A stretch of 64,000 nucleotides of DNA, taken from Pseudomonas sivasensis. Lineage in GTDB: Bacteria; Pseudomonadota; Gammaproteobacteria; Pseudomonadales; Pseudomonadaceae. The notes below the pieces were generated by a model. It saw only the letters and a program-made list of their open reading frames with translations, made no database searches and was not told the origin of the DNA. This document shows, piece after piece, positions 17,404-26,575 of the stretch. The stretch lies in assembly GCF_013778505.1 (NCBI RefSeq), contig NZ_JAAOWU010000008.1:62001-126000 (forward strand), given 5' to 3'. The translations under genes were made by a program, and so were the position numbers. Position 1 is the stretch's first letter, and each line of letters begins with the position of its first letter.

Positions 17404-18849
17404 TCAAAGACCGCGCTGGCGAAGCCATTGCAAAAAGCCCTTCTTGACCGGTACCACTGGCGCGTCTTGGGTCAGCACCTGAGCGGCGTGCAAGCGGAAA
17501 TCCAACAGGGTTTTCATGGCGTCGGCGATGTCGTGCCGCGCGTCCAGGCACGGCGTCAGGTACGCCTTCTCGATGCGGTACAACGTGCAGAACGTCTTGG
17601 CGGTGAAGTCCGCCAAGGCCGCTTGCTCAGTCAGAATCCCCGCTTCGCCGATCACCTCGCCGGGGCCCATGCGCCCGGCTTCGAACGCGTGGCCGCCCTT
17701 GATCAGCATCACCGACACCACACCCGACTCGACGATAAACAAATGATCGCTGACCTCCCCCGCCGGCAGGATCATCTCGCCGGCGCGATAGGTGTGCAGG
17801 GTCATGTTCTGGCTGAAGATGTCCTTTTCCTCCTGGCGCAAAGTGGAGAAAATCGACGAACTGTCCAACAGTGCCCGCGCCGGAGAGGTCGGCACTGGGG
17901 TCGCGCTTTCGACGGCGGACAACAGGCTCACGCCCGCTGCCTGCAGGTGCCGGAACGCCAAGTCGTAGAGTTGGTTGCGCACTTCGCGCTTGAGGGTCAT
18001 GGTCGGCACGAACCCGCTGATTTCATACTCCACGCCGCCACTGGCGGAAGTCTTGAACGCCACACTCGGCGCCGGTTTGGCCAGCAGCGGACGGCAACCC
18101 TGCATGGCCCGCTCCAGCGCTTCGATCACCGTTTGCGGCCGTGCATGGGGGCTGACCTGCAGGCTGACCGCCAGGCCAAACATATCGGCCGGGCGCGAAA
18201 AGTTGATGATCTTGGCCTTTGCCGCCAGGGAGTTGGGAATCACCGCCATGCTGCCCTGGGAGGTTTGCAGGCGCGTGGCGCGCCAGTCGATGTCCGTGAC
18301 CCGGCCTTCAGTGCCGTCGATGGAAATCCAGTCATCCAGTTGATAGGGCTTGGTGGTATTGAGCACGATCCCGGAAAACACATCACTCAAGGTGCTTTGC
18401 AACGCCAGGCCGACAATGATCGCCACCGCGCCGGACGTGGCCAACACGCCCTTGACCGGCAGATCGAGCACATAGGCCAGCGCGGCAATGATCGCGATCA
18501 GGAAAATCACCGCGCCCATCAGATCCTGCAACAGCCGCCCGGTGTGGCCAACCCGCTGCATCATCAACGCACCGAGCAACACCGTCAGCGTACGCGCCGC
18601 GAACAACCACCAACCAATCTGCAACGCCGTGGCGGCCATGTGCAACGCGGTGTTGTCGGCGTAGGGCGCGACGAGCATGGGGTTCATGCCGTCGTTGAAC
18701 AGCACGGCACTGAAGACTGCAAAGATCACCAACCGCGCTGCGAGTTTCCAATTAGCCAGGTTGGCGGAGATAAGTCGCCACACGGCGATGTCGATAAGGA
18801 TCAGCGCCAGGGCGCACAGCATCGGGTGATCGGAGATAAATGAGGGCAT
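17404..18849 (-). CDS. MscS-family mechanosensitive channel with C-terminal cyclic-nucleotide-binding domain
   Basis: A 481-aa protein. There are about four membrane segments up to residue 170; the pore-lining helix includes GVLATSGAVAIIVGLALQST and the beta domain follows at DVFSGIVLN and YQLDDWISIDGTEGRV. After the MscS core, residues about 330-460 are a CNMP-binding (CAP-like) domain: FSQNMTLHTYRAGEMILPAG, ESGVVSVML, GPGEVIGEAGILTEQ. The architecture matches bacterial cyclic-nucleotide-gated MscS-like channels, which open on ligand rather than only on tension. ATG 18849 is preferred because it has GGAG upstream. Convergent with the porin gene. Confidence 0.85.
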   Translation of the reverse strand: MPSFISDHPMLCALALILIDIAVWRLISANLANWKLAARLVIFAVFSAVLFNDGMNPMLVAPYADNTALHMAATALQIGWWLFAARTLTVLLGALMMQRVGHTGRLLQDLMGAVIFLIAIIAALAYVLDLPVKGVLATSGAVAIIVGLALQSTLSDVFSGIVLNTTKPYQLDDWISIDGTEGRVTDIDWRATRLQTSQGSMAVIPNSLAAKAKIINFSRPADMFGLAVSLQVSPHARPQTVIEALERAMQGCRPLLAKPAPSVAFKTSASGGVEYEISGFVPTMTLKREVRNQLYDLAFRHLQAAGVSLLSAVESATPVPTSPARALLDSSSIFSTLRQEEKDIFSQNMTLHTYRAGEMILPAGEVSDHLFIVESGVVSVMLIKGGHAFEAGRMGPGEVIGEAGILTEQAALADFTAKTFCTLYRIEKAYLTPCLDARHDIADAMKTLLDFRLHAAQVLTQDAPVVPVKKGFLQWLRQRGL

Positions 18850-18912
18850 CCAGGCGACTCCAGGGCGAATGACGGGAAGATCGCATGAATTGAGAACACT
18901 GGAAAACAAAAT

Positions 18913-18997
18913 GTAGAAGCCGGCTTGCCAGCGAAAGTATCGACTCGGTGTGCCAGGGACACCACGGTGATGCTATCGCCGGCAAGCCGGCTCCTAC
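18913..18997. repeat. REP doublet (inverted pair)
   Basis: GTAGAAGCCGGCTTGCC (from 18913) and GGCAAGCCGGCTCCTAC (ending 18997) face each other about 50 bp apart, forming a BIME-like unit between the channel promoter and the pirin stop. Confidence 0.75.
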
Positions 18998-19018
18998 CCT
19001 TTTGTTTACGGCTAACTG

Positions 19019-19885
19019 TCAGGCATGCATCTGCCCAAATTTACCCGATTGGAAATCCGCAAACGCCTGATGAATCTCCTGCTCGGTGTTCATCACAAAC
19101 GGCCCGTGCCCGACGATGGGCTCGTCAATCGGTTCGCCGCTGAGCAGCAGCACCTTGGCGGCGTCGTTGGACTCCAGGACCAGTTGCGTGCCATCGCGCT
19201 CAAACAACGCCAGTTGGCCTTGGCGCGCGACTTCTTCGCCATTGACCAGCACAGTGCCGCGCAGGATCACCAGGGCGGTGTTGCGCCCGGCGTGCAAGTC
19301 CAGGGTCACGGGCTTGCCGGCGTTAAGACGCAGGTCCCACACGTCAATCGGCGTGAAGGTGCGTGCGGGCCCTTTGGCGCCGTCGAACGCTCCGGCGATC
19401 AGGCGCAGGTGCCCGGCGTCATGGGGCAGCGCAAGCACGGGAATATCGCCATCGACAATGGTCTGGTAACCGGCGTCGGCCATTTTGTCCTTGGCGGGCA
19501 AGTTAACCCACAGTTGCACCATCTCCAGCGCGCCGCCTTTACGGGCGAACGCTTCGGAGTGGAATTCTTCATGGAGAATGCCTTTTGCGGCCGTCATCCA
19601 TTGCACATCGCCGGGGCCGATGGTGCCGCCTGCGCCGGTTGAATCACGGTGCTCGACTTCACCGTCGTAGACGATGGTCACGGTTTCAAAGCCGCGATGG
19701 GGGTGTTGGCCTACGCCGCGACGTTGTTCGGTGGGGGAAAATTCGGCCGGGCCGGCGTGGTCCAGCAGCAGGAATGGGCTGATGTGTTTGCCCAGGTTGT
19801 CGTAGGAAAACAGTGTGCGCACCGGGAAACCGTCGCCGACCCAATGGGCGCGAGGGCTGGTGTAGATGCCGATGAGTTTTTTCAT
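19019..19885 (-). CDS. Pirin family protein
   Basis: A 288-aa bicupin. DHAGPAEFSP, then the metal motif HPHRGFETVTIVYDGEVEH's core HPHRGFET and a second block QWMTAAKGILHEE; all four expected metal ligands (two His, His and Glu) are visible. Bacterial pirins bind Fe or Ni; some oxidise quercetin, others modulate enzymes such as pyruvate dehydrogenase. The start at ATG 19885 has GGAGG at ideal spacing; an upstream in-frame codon lacks a ribosome binding site. It is a single gene divergent from the response regulator; substrate unknown. Confidence 0.9.
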   Translation of the reverse strand: MKKLIGIYTSPRAHWVGDGFPVRTLFSYDNLGKHISPFLLLDHAGPAEFSPTEQRRGVGQHPHRGFETVTIVYDGEVEHRDSTGAGGTIGPGDVQWMTAAKGILHEEFHSEAFARKGGALEMVQLWVNLPAKDKMADAGYQTIVDGDIPVLALPHDAGHLRLIAGAFDGAKGPARTFTPIDVWDLRLNAGKPVTLDLHAGRNTALVILRGTVLVNGEEVARQGQLALFERDGTQLVLESNDAAKVLLLSGEPIDEPIVGHGPFVMNTEQEIHQAFADFQSGKFGQMHA

Positions 19886-20007
19886 GGTGATCCTCCAAAG
19901 TGCATACACCTTAAAACCGATAACAATTGAGCGGTAGACGGCTAAAACACCCTAGAGCGTCCTACTGATGGAACGGAGTACCAGTGCCCCACCATAAAAA
20001 ACGCGTT

Positions 20008-20020
20008 AATGATAATGACT
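20008..20020. promoter_or_regulatory. Fur-box-like site upstream of the two-component system
   Basis: AATGATAATGACT matches the Fur core AATGATAATCATT at 11 of 13 positions and lies about 45 bp upstream of the preferred response-regulator start. It suggests iron control of the regulator pair that faces a TonB receptor gene. Confidence 0.55.
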
Positions 20021-20065
20021 CGTAGTAATATCCGCCCTCTCCCGCTCAACCTCCCGAGGGCTGCA

Positions 20066-20809
20066 ATGCCGTTTGCCCCTGCGCCTGTCGCACCGCGCGT
20101 GCTGGTGGTGGATGACCACCGCAAAATCCGCGAACCCTTGGCCACTTACCTGCGTCGCCACACCTTCGATGTGCGCACCGCCGAAGACGCGGCAGGCATG
20201 TGGCAATTGCTCAAGACCCAGGCGTTCGACGTCGTAGTGCTCGACGTGCTGCTGCCGGATGGCGATGGTTTCGAGCTGTGCAACCAGTTGCATCGGCGCA
20301 GCAATACCCCCGTGATTCTGTTGACCGCCCGCGATACCGCCGCCGACCGCATCCGCGGCCTGGACCTCGGCGCGGACGATTACGTGACCAAGCCCTTCGA
20401 ACCCCGCGAACTGGTCGCACGCATCAACAGTGTGCTGCGCCGCCAAGGCCGCAACACCGGGCCGGCCGCGCCCAGCGGAGGCCCACAGGCTTACCGGTTC
20501 GCTGGCTGGCAGTTCAGCGTGAGCAGCGCCACGTTGTGCCGCGACGCCAGCCCGGCAATCCAGCTCAGTACAGCGGAAAGCCGTTTGCTGCAGGTGTTCC
20601 TTGCCCACCCCAATACGTTGCTGCCCCGCGAACGTTTGATCGACCTCACCGCTGCCGCCGACAGCGACGTCAGCGACCGCGCCATCGACCGCCAGGTCAG
20701 CCGCCTGCGCCGCAAGTTGGCCCACGGCGATGCCACGCCGGACCTGCTGCGCACTATCTGGGGCGGCGGCTATCTGTTGGCGGCCGAGGTCAGTGAATGC
20801 GCGCCCTGA
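20066..20809 (+). CDS. OmpR-family response regulator
   Basis: A 247-aa regulator from ATG 20066, which has CGAGGG upstream; an earlier ATG at 20009 falls inside a Fur-box-like site and has no ribosome binding site. The receiver domain shows VLVVDDHRKIRE, phospho-acceptor Asp60 in VVVLDVLLPDG, the Thr in VILLTARD and Lys in DDYVTKPFEPREL. The C-terminal winged helix ends RTIWGGGYLL. It overlaps the kinase gene by 13 bp. Its neighbour is a catecholate-type TonB receptor, an arrangement reminiscent of PfeRS/PfeA, so a role in siderophore response is inferred. Confidence 0.88.
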   Translation: MPFAPAPVAPRVLVVDDHRKIREPLATYLRRHTFDVRTAEDAAGMWQLLKTQAFDVVVLDVLLPDGDGFELCNQLHRRSNTPVILLTARDTAADRIRGLDLGADDYVTKPFEPRELVARINSVLRRQGRNTGPAAPSGGPQAYRFAGWQFSVSSATLCRDASPAIQLSTAESRLLQVFLAHPNTLLPRERLIDLTAAADSDVSDRAIDRQVSRLRRKLAHGDATPDLLRTIWGGGYLLAAEVSECAP

Positions 20810-22149
20810 ACAGGCTGTGGCCGCGCACCCTGGCGCGGCAATTGAGCCTGTTGTTGCTGCTGGCCTTGCTCGCATCCAACGGCATCGCGATGTTGTTTTT
20901 GCAACGCACCGGCAGCCTGATCCACCCACTGTCGCGCAGTTTCAGCCTGGAGCGCCTGGGGATTGCCCACCACACGGCAATCGACCTGACGCCCACTGAA
21001 ACCGAGCACCTGCTGGCCGGGATGAGCCACGACGACACGCGCTTCTGGATTGCACCGACGCCCGAAGTGGCGCCGTTTGAACTGCGCCCGGAGGAGCAGA
21101 GACTGGCCAGTGAGCTGCGTCGCCAATTGCACCTGGATGACGCGGCCGCCATCGGCATGCAGTTGGAACGCATCAGCGGTGCCGACGCCCGCACCCATGT
21201 GTTCAGTCCCGCCGGCTGGGCGCCGTTGCGCTTGCGCAGCAGCGTGCCACTGCCGAACGGTACCTATCTGAATGCCGTGCAATACCCCGCCGGCGCCTAT
21301 GAATGGGGCCGCGTTCTGGCCTACAGCCTGCCGGTGACAACGCTGCCAGTGCTGCTGATCGTGATGTTTTTCATTGCCCGCGTGGTGCGCCCGATCAAAA
21401 CCCTGGCCCAGGCCACGGAGCGCGTCAGCCGTGGTGAATGGATCGCTCCGCTGCCGGAAATCGGCCCACAGGAAGCCCGCGACCTCACTGCCGCTTTCAA
21501 CACCATGCAGGCCAATCTTGCCCGGCATGTCGAAGGCCGTACGCGGATGCTTGCAGCGGTCAGCCACGACCTGAACACGCCGATCACCGAACTGCGCCTG
21601 CAAGTGGAATTGCTGGAGCCCGGCGACGCCCGGGATGACATGCTCGAAAGCCTCGCGCAATTGAGTGCGATGGTGCGTGAAACCCTGAATTTCGTGCGCG
21701 ATGACGCGGTCCAGGAAGCGACCGCCACGATGTCGATGAGCGGCCTGCTGGATGACCTGGCCAAGCGTTATCAGCGCATGCGGCAACCTGTCAGTTGGGC
21801 GGGTGCGCCACACCTGATGCTGACCTGCCGGCCTCTGGCGCTCAAGCGCGCGTTAACCAACGTGATCGACAACGCCCTGCACCACGCTGGGGATGCCCAC
21901 CTGAGCTTGATCCAAGAAGATAACGGCTGGCTGCGCATCGAGGTGCTCGACCACGGCCAAGGCTTGCCCGAGGCCTGGCTGGACAAAGTCTTCGAACCCT
22001 TTGTGCAACGCGGCGTCAGTGACGGTGGCGTGGGGTTGGGCCTGGCGATTGCACGTTCGTGCATCCAGGCCCATGGCGGCGAACTGGTATTGCAGAATCG
22101 CCCACCGGCCGGCCTGTGCGCGGTGGTGCGATTGCCGGCGGCACTTTAG
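20797..22149 (+). CDS. Sensor histidine kinase
   Basis: A 450-aa membrane sensor kinase. The first membrane helix is LARQLSLLLLLALLASNGIA, a periplasmic sensor of about 130 aa follows, then a second helix near LPVLLIVMFFIARVV, a HAMP linker, and the HisKA domain with phospho-acceptor His257 in AVSHDLNTPI. The box reads HDLN instead of the usual HDLR. ATPase motifs are NVIDNALHHAG, DHGQGLPEAW and GGVGLGLAIARS. The gene overlaps the response regulator by 13 bp, and its stop overlaps the convergent TonB receptor stop. The ligand is unknown; iron-siderophore sensing is suggested by context only. Confidence 0.87.
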   Translation: MRALNRLWPRTLARQLSLLLLLALLASNGIAMLFLQRTGSLIHPLSRSFSLERLGIAHHTAIDLTPTETEHLLAGMSHDDTRFWIAPTPEVAPFELRPEEQRLASELRRQLHLDDAAAIGMQLERISGADARTHVFSPAGWAPLRLRSSVPLPNGTYLNAVQYPAGAYEWGRVLAYSLPVTTLPVLLIVMFFIARVVRPIKTLAQATERVSRGEWIAPLPEIGPQEARDLTAAFNTMQANLARHVEGRTRMLAAVSHDLNTPITELRLQVELLEPGDARDDMLESLAQLSAMVRETLNFVRDDAVQEATATMSMSGLLDDLAKRYQRMRQPVSWAGAPHLMLTCRPLALKRALTNVIDNALHHAGDAHLSLIQEDNGWLRIEVLDHGQGLPEAWLDKVFEPFVQRGVSDGGVGLGLAIARSCIQAHGGELVLQNRPPAGLCAVVRLPAAL

Positions 22150-24083
22150 AAGTTGAGCGTGGCCCCCATCCACAGCGTACGACCGTAGTTCACCGTGCCG
22201 TAGGTTTCATCGTCCAAACGCTTGTCGGTGAGGTTGTTGAGGGAGGCGTTGAGGGTCAGCGAGTCGCTCACGTCGTAGGAGCCGCCCAGGTCGGCGGTGG
22301 TGTAGCCCGGTGCGGGTTCGTCGGTGATGGTGTTGCCGGTTTCTTCGCCGTAGTAACTCAGCGACGCCCAGGCCTGGGTGCGGTCGTTGATGCTCCACTC
22401 GGTGCGCACATTGGCTTTCTGCTTCGGCGTGAGAGCCAATGGTGCACCTTTGTTGGCGCCGCTTTTCTGCTCGGAATCGGTGTAGGTGTAGTTGGCCTTG
22501 AGCAGCACGCTGGCGTTGATATCCCATTGGCCGTTGAGCTCGACGCCCTGGATGATCGCTTTGTCGACGTTGACCCGTTCCATGATGGTGTAGCCGTTCC
22601 AGCGCTGGTCGGTGGTGACGGTAGAGAGCTTGTCCTGGAAGTCGTTGTAGAACAGCGTCACGCCGCCCGACAGGTCATCGCGGTTGCTCCACAGCGCAGA
22701 GACTTCGTAGTTGGTGCTGGTTTCGGGCTTGAGGTCCGGGTTGCCGAACATCACGAAGCGGTTGCGGCGCAGGTAAGCGTAATCCTCGACCACGGCACGC
22801 AGTTCCGGCGCCTTGAAGCCACGGGCGATGCCGCCCTTAAGGGTCCACTGATCGGTGGCGCGCCACACGCTGTAGATCCGCGGGCTCAGGTGCGCGCCGT
22901 ACTCTTCGTGCTCATCCAGACGCAGGCCGGTGGTCAAGGCGAAGCTGTCGGTGACTGACCATTCGTTTTCGGCGAACAGGGCTTTTTGCACCACCGAGAA
23001 TTTATAGTCGACGCGGTCACCCAGGCCCTGGTTCCAGTCGGTCAGCTCGCTTTCGTTCCATTGCACGCCCACGGTGCTGACGTTATGGGCGGTGGGCACC
23101 ACCAGTTTGGCGTCGAATACGGTGTTCTTGATTTCGGGTTTGCGCCCGTAGATATCGGTCTGGGCCGGGGTGGCCTTGCCTTCGCGGGTCGAGGTTTCCT
23201 GGGACAGGGCGATGTCCGAGGTTGCCCAGCCCCAGCGGCCTTGATGGGACAAGGACCAGTGATCGCGGTTGTTTTCCTGCTCGCGAGTGGCCCAGTTGGC
23301 GCTCATGCCGTCGCCGTTCTTCAGGCGCGTGGCACCCGCTTCCAGCAGGATGTCGTGGTCAATATTAGGAGTGAAAGCCAGGCGCGCGGTGAGGTCGCGG
23401 TGGTCGGCCTTGCTGAAGCCATTGGTCTGTTCGATGTCATCGTCGGCCTGGCGATCGAGGTAACGGCCCCACACCTGCAAGCCAAGGAAATCTTCCTTGA
23501 GCGGGCCGCTGAGGTAGAACTGCGTCTGGCGCGCATTGCCCTGGTCGCTGTGCTGGCGGGCCGAGTAGTCATAGCCGATGGAACCACCCCAGGTCGGTGA
23601 AACCTTGCGGGTGATCACGTTGATCACACCGCCGATCGCATCCGAGCCGTACAGCGACGACATCGGGCCCCGCACCACTTCGATCCGCTCGATGGCGGCG
23701 GCTGGCGGTACAAAGCTCTGTTCATAGCCACTGTTGCCGTTGACCCGTGACTCCCGCGCGCTCTGGCGTTTGCCGTCGACCATGATCAAGGTGTAATCGG
23801 CCGGCATGCCACGGATGGAGATGTCGGTTTCATTCGCCCCACCGTTGACCGTCACGCCCTCCACATCCCGCACCGCGTCGCCGAGGTCGCGGTAGGACTT
23901 GCGGCGCAATTCCTCGCCGTCGATCACCGTCACCGAGGCCGGCGCATCCTCCACACTCTGGGCATAACCGGCGGCCGTCACCACCACGTCGTTGAGTTCC
24001 AGGGCAACAGGTTCGTCGGCATGGGCGCTGAAGCTGCTGGCGACCAGCAGAGCCAGGGGCGTAACGCGAAAGGCAGGAAGCAT
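22146..24083 (-). CDS. TonB-dependent catecholate siderophore receptor, CirA-like
   Basis: A 645-aa outer-membrane receptor. A signal peptide ends near SSFSAHA, the TonB box region is LELNDVVVTAAG, and the plug contains DAPASVTVIDGEEL, ISIRGMPADYTLIMVDGKR's core YTLIMVDGKR and VVRGPMSSLYGSDAIGGVIN. The barrel ends WMGATLNF with terminal Phe. The order YTLI(L/M)VDGKR, PRIYSVWRATDQWTLKGG and KAPELR strongly recall E. coli CirA (663 aa). There is no N-terminal STN signalling domain, so it is not the receptor for the FecIR pair at 5.4-6.9 kb. ATG 24083 is chosen over a TTG at 24110. A Fur-like site lies upstream. Confidence 0.88.
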   Translation of the reverse strand: MLPAFRVTPLALLVASSFSAHADEPVALELNDVVVTAAGYAQSVEDAPASVTVIDGEELRRKSYRDLGDAVRDVEGVTVNGGANETDISIRGMPADYTLIMVDGKRQSARESRVNGNSGYEQSFVPPAAAIERIEVVRGPMSSLYGSDAIGGVINVITRKVSPTWGGSIGYDYSARQHSDQGNARQTQFYLSGPLKEDFLGLQVWGRYLDRQADDDIEQTNGFSKADHRDLTARLAFTPNIDHDILLEAGATRLKNGDGMSANWATREQENNRDHWSLSHQGRWGWATSDIALSQETSTREGKATPAQTDIYGRKPEIKNTVFDAKLVVPTAHNVSTVGVQWNESELTDWNQGLGDRVDYKFSVVQKALFAENEWSVTDSFALTTGLRLDEHEEYGAHLSPRIYSVWRATDQWTLKGGIARGFKAPELRAVVEDYAYLRRNRFVMFGNPDLKPETSTNYEVSALWSNRDDLSGGVTLFYNDFQDKLSTVTTDQRWNGYTIMERVNVDKAIIQGVELNGQWDINASVLLKANYTYTDSEQKSGANKGAPLALTPKQKANVRTEWSINDRTQAWASLSYYGEETGNTITDEPAPGYTTADLGGSYDVSDSLTLNASLNNLTDKRLDDETYGTVNYGRTLWMGATLNF

Positions 24084-24115
24084 GGGCGTAGACCTTAGGA
24101 TTAGACTCAAAAGAG

Positions 24116-24128
24116 AATCGTAATCATC
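24116..24128. promoter_or_regulatory. Fur-box-like site upstream of the TonB receptor
   Basis: AATCGTAATCATC matches the Fur core at 10 of 13 positions and sits about 35 bp upstream of the receptor start, consistent with iron-repressed expression. Confidence 0.55.
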
Positions 24129-24161
24129 TAGCCCCGATTAAATTGGACAAAGTGTGACAGC

Positions 24162-25367
24162 TCAAGCCACCGGCACCAGTGCCACACGCCGTTCACGCAG
24201 TAGATGAAACGCCACAAACGCCATCACCGCAAAACCCGCCTGGATCATGATCATCGGTAAGGCACTGCCGTCGCGCAGTTGGCTCAGCAGCAGGCCACTG
24301 CAGGTGGCGCCGAACATCTGCGCAAAGCCCATCAGGCCTGCCGCCAACCCGGCTCGGTGCGCGTTGGGCATCACCCCGCCCGTGACCGCGCCGGGCAACA
24401 CCAGCCCGCCGCCGAGCGTCGCCAGGGCAATGGGAATATCCAACCCCAACACCGACAAGCCGAACAGCCCGTAAATCACCGCCGCCAATACCCCGCCGAG
24501 GGCTACCAGCGTTACCCCCATCGCCACAATCCGCTGCGCCCCCAGGCGTAGGATATTGCGCCGGGTGTAGGTGGACCCGACGATCAGCATCGAGACGATC
24601 ACGCCAAAATTGATGCCGTACTCCAGGCTGCTCAAGCCGAGCAGGTTGATAAACACCGCAGATGATCCGGCAATCACCGCGAACATCGCGCCGTAAGTGC
24701 ACGCCAACGCCACGGCGAATGCGCGGTATGGGCGGCCCTTGAGCAAATCCAGGTACTGCCCGCCGAGGGTGCGCCAGTGGCCGGCCTTGGGGTCGAGGTA
24801 AGGGTTGCTTTCGCGAAAGAACAGCAGCACCAGCAGCAACACCACACTGCCGATCACCAGCGCCAGTAGGATCGGCGCACGCCAGCCCACCACGTTGATC
24901 AGCAGTCCGCCGACCATTGGCGCGACGACGATCGCGTAGAGCATGCCGATCATCGTCAGCGCCAGGGCCGGCCCCGCTTCGACCTTCCACACATCGCGCA
25001 CCACCGTGCGCGCCAACACCAGCGCCGCACAGGCGCCGAGGCCTTGCAGCACGCGGGCGGCGATAAATTGATGCATGTCGCTGACCAGCAGCATCGACAT
25101 AGTCGCCATCACATACAGCACTAACCCGCCGATCAATACCGGACGCCGGCCGATGCGGTCCGACAATGGCCCAAACAGTAATTGCCCCAGTCCAAACGCT
25201 GCGACAAAGGCAGACAGCGCCATCAGTGCCGACCCCGGCGGCGCCACCAGCGCCTGCTCAATGGCGCCGAGACCGGGGATGATTAATTGGGTCGAGACTT
25301 CGCCGAGTGCCGTTAAGGCCACCAGTAGCAACAGCAAGCTTCGCGACGGAACCGAGGCATTCGACAT
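24162..25367 (-). CDS. MFS multidrug transporter, Bcr/CflA type
   Basis: A 401-aa protein with twelve membrane segments. Motif A reads FGPLSDRIGRRPVLIGG between helices 2 and 3, RVLQGLGACAALVLARTVVRD marks helix 4 and the Bcr/CflA drug:H+ antiporter group, and MVGGLLINVVGWRAPILL follows. Exporters of this group expel drugs or amino-acid-like metabolites such as cysteine. It is divergent from an RND efflux operon across a 101-bp region with a perfect AT-rich dyad, so both exporters may share a regulator. No regulator gene is adjacent. The substrate is unknown. Confidence 0.85.
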   Translation of the reverse strand: MSNASVPSRSLLLLLVALTALGEVSTQLIIPGLGAIEQALVAPPGSALMALSAFVAAFGLGQLLFGPLSDRIGRRPVLIGGLVLYVMATMSMLLVSDMHQFIAARVLQGLGACAALVLARTVVRDVWKVEAGPALALTMIGMLYAIVVAPMVGGLLINVVGWRAPILLALVIGSVVLLLVLLFFRESNPYLDPKAGHWRTLGGQYLDLLKGRPYRAFAVALACTYGAMFAVIAGSSAVFINLLGLSSLEYGINFGVIVSMLIVGSTYTRRNILRLGAQRIVAMGVTLVALGGVLAAVIYGLFGLSVLGLDIPIALATLGGGLVLPGAVTGGVMPNAHRAGLAAGLMGFAQMFGATCSGLLLSQLRDGSALPMIMIQAGFAVMAFVAFHLLRERRVALVPVA

Positions 25368-25416
25368 GGGGATTATCCGGGGCTGGCTTAATTTATATTT
25401 CGACCATAATATGCGT

Positions 25417-25440
25417 AAAAAATTATGTCCATAATTTTTT
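25417..25440. promoter_or_regulatory. Perfect AT-rich inverted repeat between divergent exporters
   Basis: AAAAAATTATG (25417-25427) and CATAATTTTTT (25430-25440) are perfect 11-bp arms with a 2-bp centre. It is positioned in the intergenic region between the MFS start (25367) and the RND adaptor start (25469), as an operator would be. A second CATAAT half-site lies at 25405-25410. Confidence 0.6.
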
Positions 25441-25468
25441 GCCCACTGGTCAGCCCCTGGAGCCCGAC

Positions 25469-26575
25469 ATGAACCCTCTTCCCCTGCGTCTTTTCTCGCC
25501 CCTGGCTTTGCTGATAATCCTCAGCGGCTGTAACAGCCAGGCCGACACCGCCGCCCAAGCGCCCCAACCGCGCCCGGTACTCGTCGCCAAGGTCGAAGCT
25601 GCCGGCACGCAACAAAGCGCCTACACCGGTGTGGTCGCGGCGCGTACGGAAAGCGACTTGGGCTTTCGCGTCAGTGGCAAGGTGATCGAGCGCAAGGTCG
25701 ATCCCGGCCAGCATGTCTCTCGTGGCGACACCTTATTGGTACTGGATATCGGCGACTTCGAATTGGCCCTGCGCTCGGCCAAGAACCGCGTGAATGCCGC
25801 CCAGGCACAACTGCGTCAGCGCCGCGATGATGCCAACCGCTATGAACGCCTGGCGAGTACCGGTGCTGTGTCGCGGCAGATTTTCGACCAATCGGCGACC
25901 AACCTGCGCGTCGCCGAAGCGGAATTGGCCTCGGCTCAATCCGACGCCAGCCAAATCGAGAACCGCCGCACTTATTCAGTGCTCAAGGCCGACGGCGACG
26001 GCATCATCACCGACGTACGCGTCGACCGCGGCCAAGTGGTCGCCGAAGGGCAGATCGTCGCGCGGCTGGCCCGTGATGGCGCCCGCGAAGCCATCGTTAA
26101 CCTGCCGGAAAACCAGCGCGACCTGGCCTCGCAAAAAGCTCTGGCCTTCCCGTTCGGCGCCCCTGACCAGGCGGTAGCGGCCACGCTGCGCGAACTCTCC
26201 GCCAGTGCCGATCCCGTCACTCGTACGTACCGCGCGCGCTATGTGCTGCACGGCGCCGTCGACCGCTTCGCCCTCGGCTCAACCATCACCGTGCGCCTTC
26301 AAGGTAACGGCCAGATGCAACAGACCCGCGTGCCCATTGGTGCGCTGCACGATACAGGGCAAGGCACCGGGGTGTGGGTGGTCGGCGCCGATAACACAGT
26401 CGCCTTTGCCCCCGTCAACGTCGCCAGCCTCGGCCAGGAAGATGCCCTGCTCAACAGCGGCGTGAACCCGGACACCGTCATCGTCGCCCTCGGCGCCCAC
26501 CTGCTGCACAGCGGGGATGCGGTGCGCCTGCTGCCCGCCCAGGCGCTGGCCCTCAACCGCAAACAGGACCAATGA
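25469..26575 (+). CDS. RND efflux periplasmic adaptor (membrane fusion lipoprotein)
   Basis: A 368-aa adaptor with a lipoprotein signal: LLIILSGC places the lipidated Cys near residue 20. The biotinyl-lipoyl half is GVVAARTESDLGFRVSGKV and RGDTLLVLD, a coiled-coil hairpin rich in Ala/Gln/Arg spans about residues 105-175 (NRVNAAQAQLRQRRDDANRY), and beta-barrel domains follow. ATG 25469 is chosen because it places the signal peptide at the N-terminus; the longer frame runs through the promoter dyad. It overlaps the pump gene by 4 bp (ATGA). No outer-membrane factor gene is in the operon. Confidence 0.9.
   Translation: MNPLPLRLFSPLALLIILSGCNSQADTAAQAPQPRPVLVAKVEAAGTQQSAYTGVVAARTESDLGFRVSGKVIERKVDPGQHVSRGDTLLVLDIGDFELALRSAKNRVNAAQAQLRQRRDDANRYERLASTGAVSRQIFDQSATNLRVAEAELASAQSDASQIENRRTYSVLKADGDGIITDVRVDRGQVVAEGQIVARLARDGAREAIVNLPENQRDLASQKALAFPFGAPDQAVAATLRELSASADPVTRTYRARYVLHGAVDRFALGSTITVRLQGNGQMQQTRVPIGALHDTGQGTGVWVVGADNTVAFAPVNVASLGQEDALLNSGVNPDTVIVALGAHLLHSGDAVRLLPAQALALNRKQDQ

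Noticed and set aside
17389..18843. 484-codon open frame on the plus strand opposite the MscS-type channel
   Set aside because: Rich in His, Gln and Arg with no motif; the minus-strand frame has clear channel and nucleotide-binding domains.
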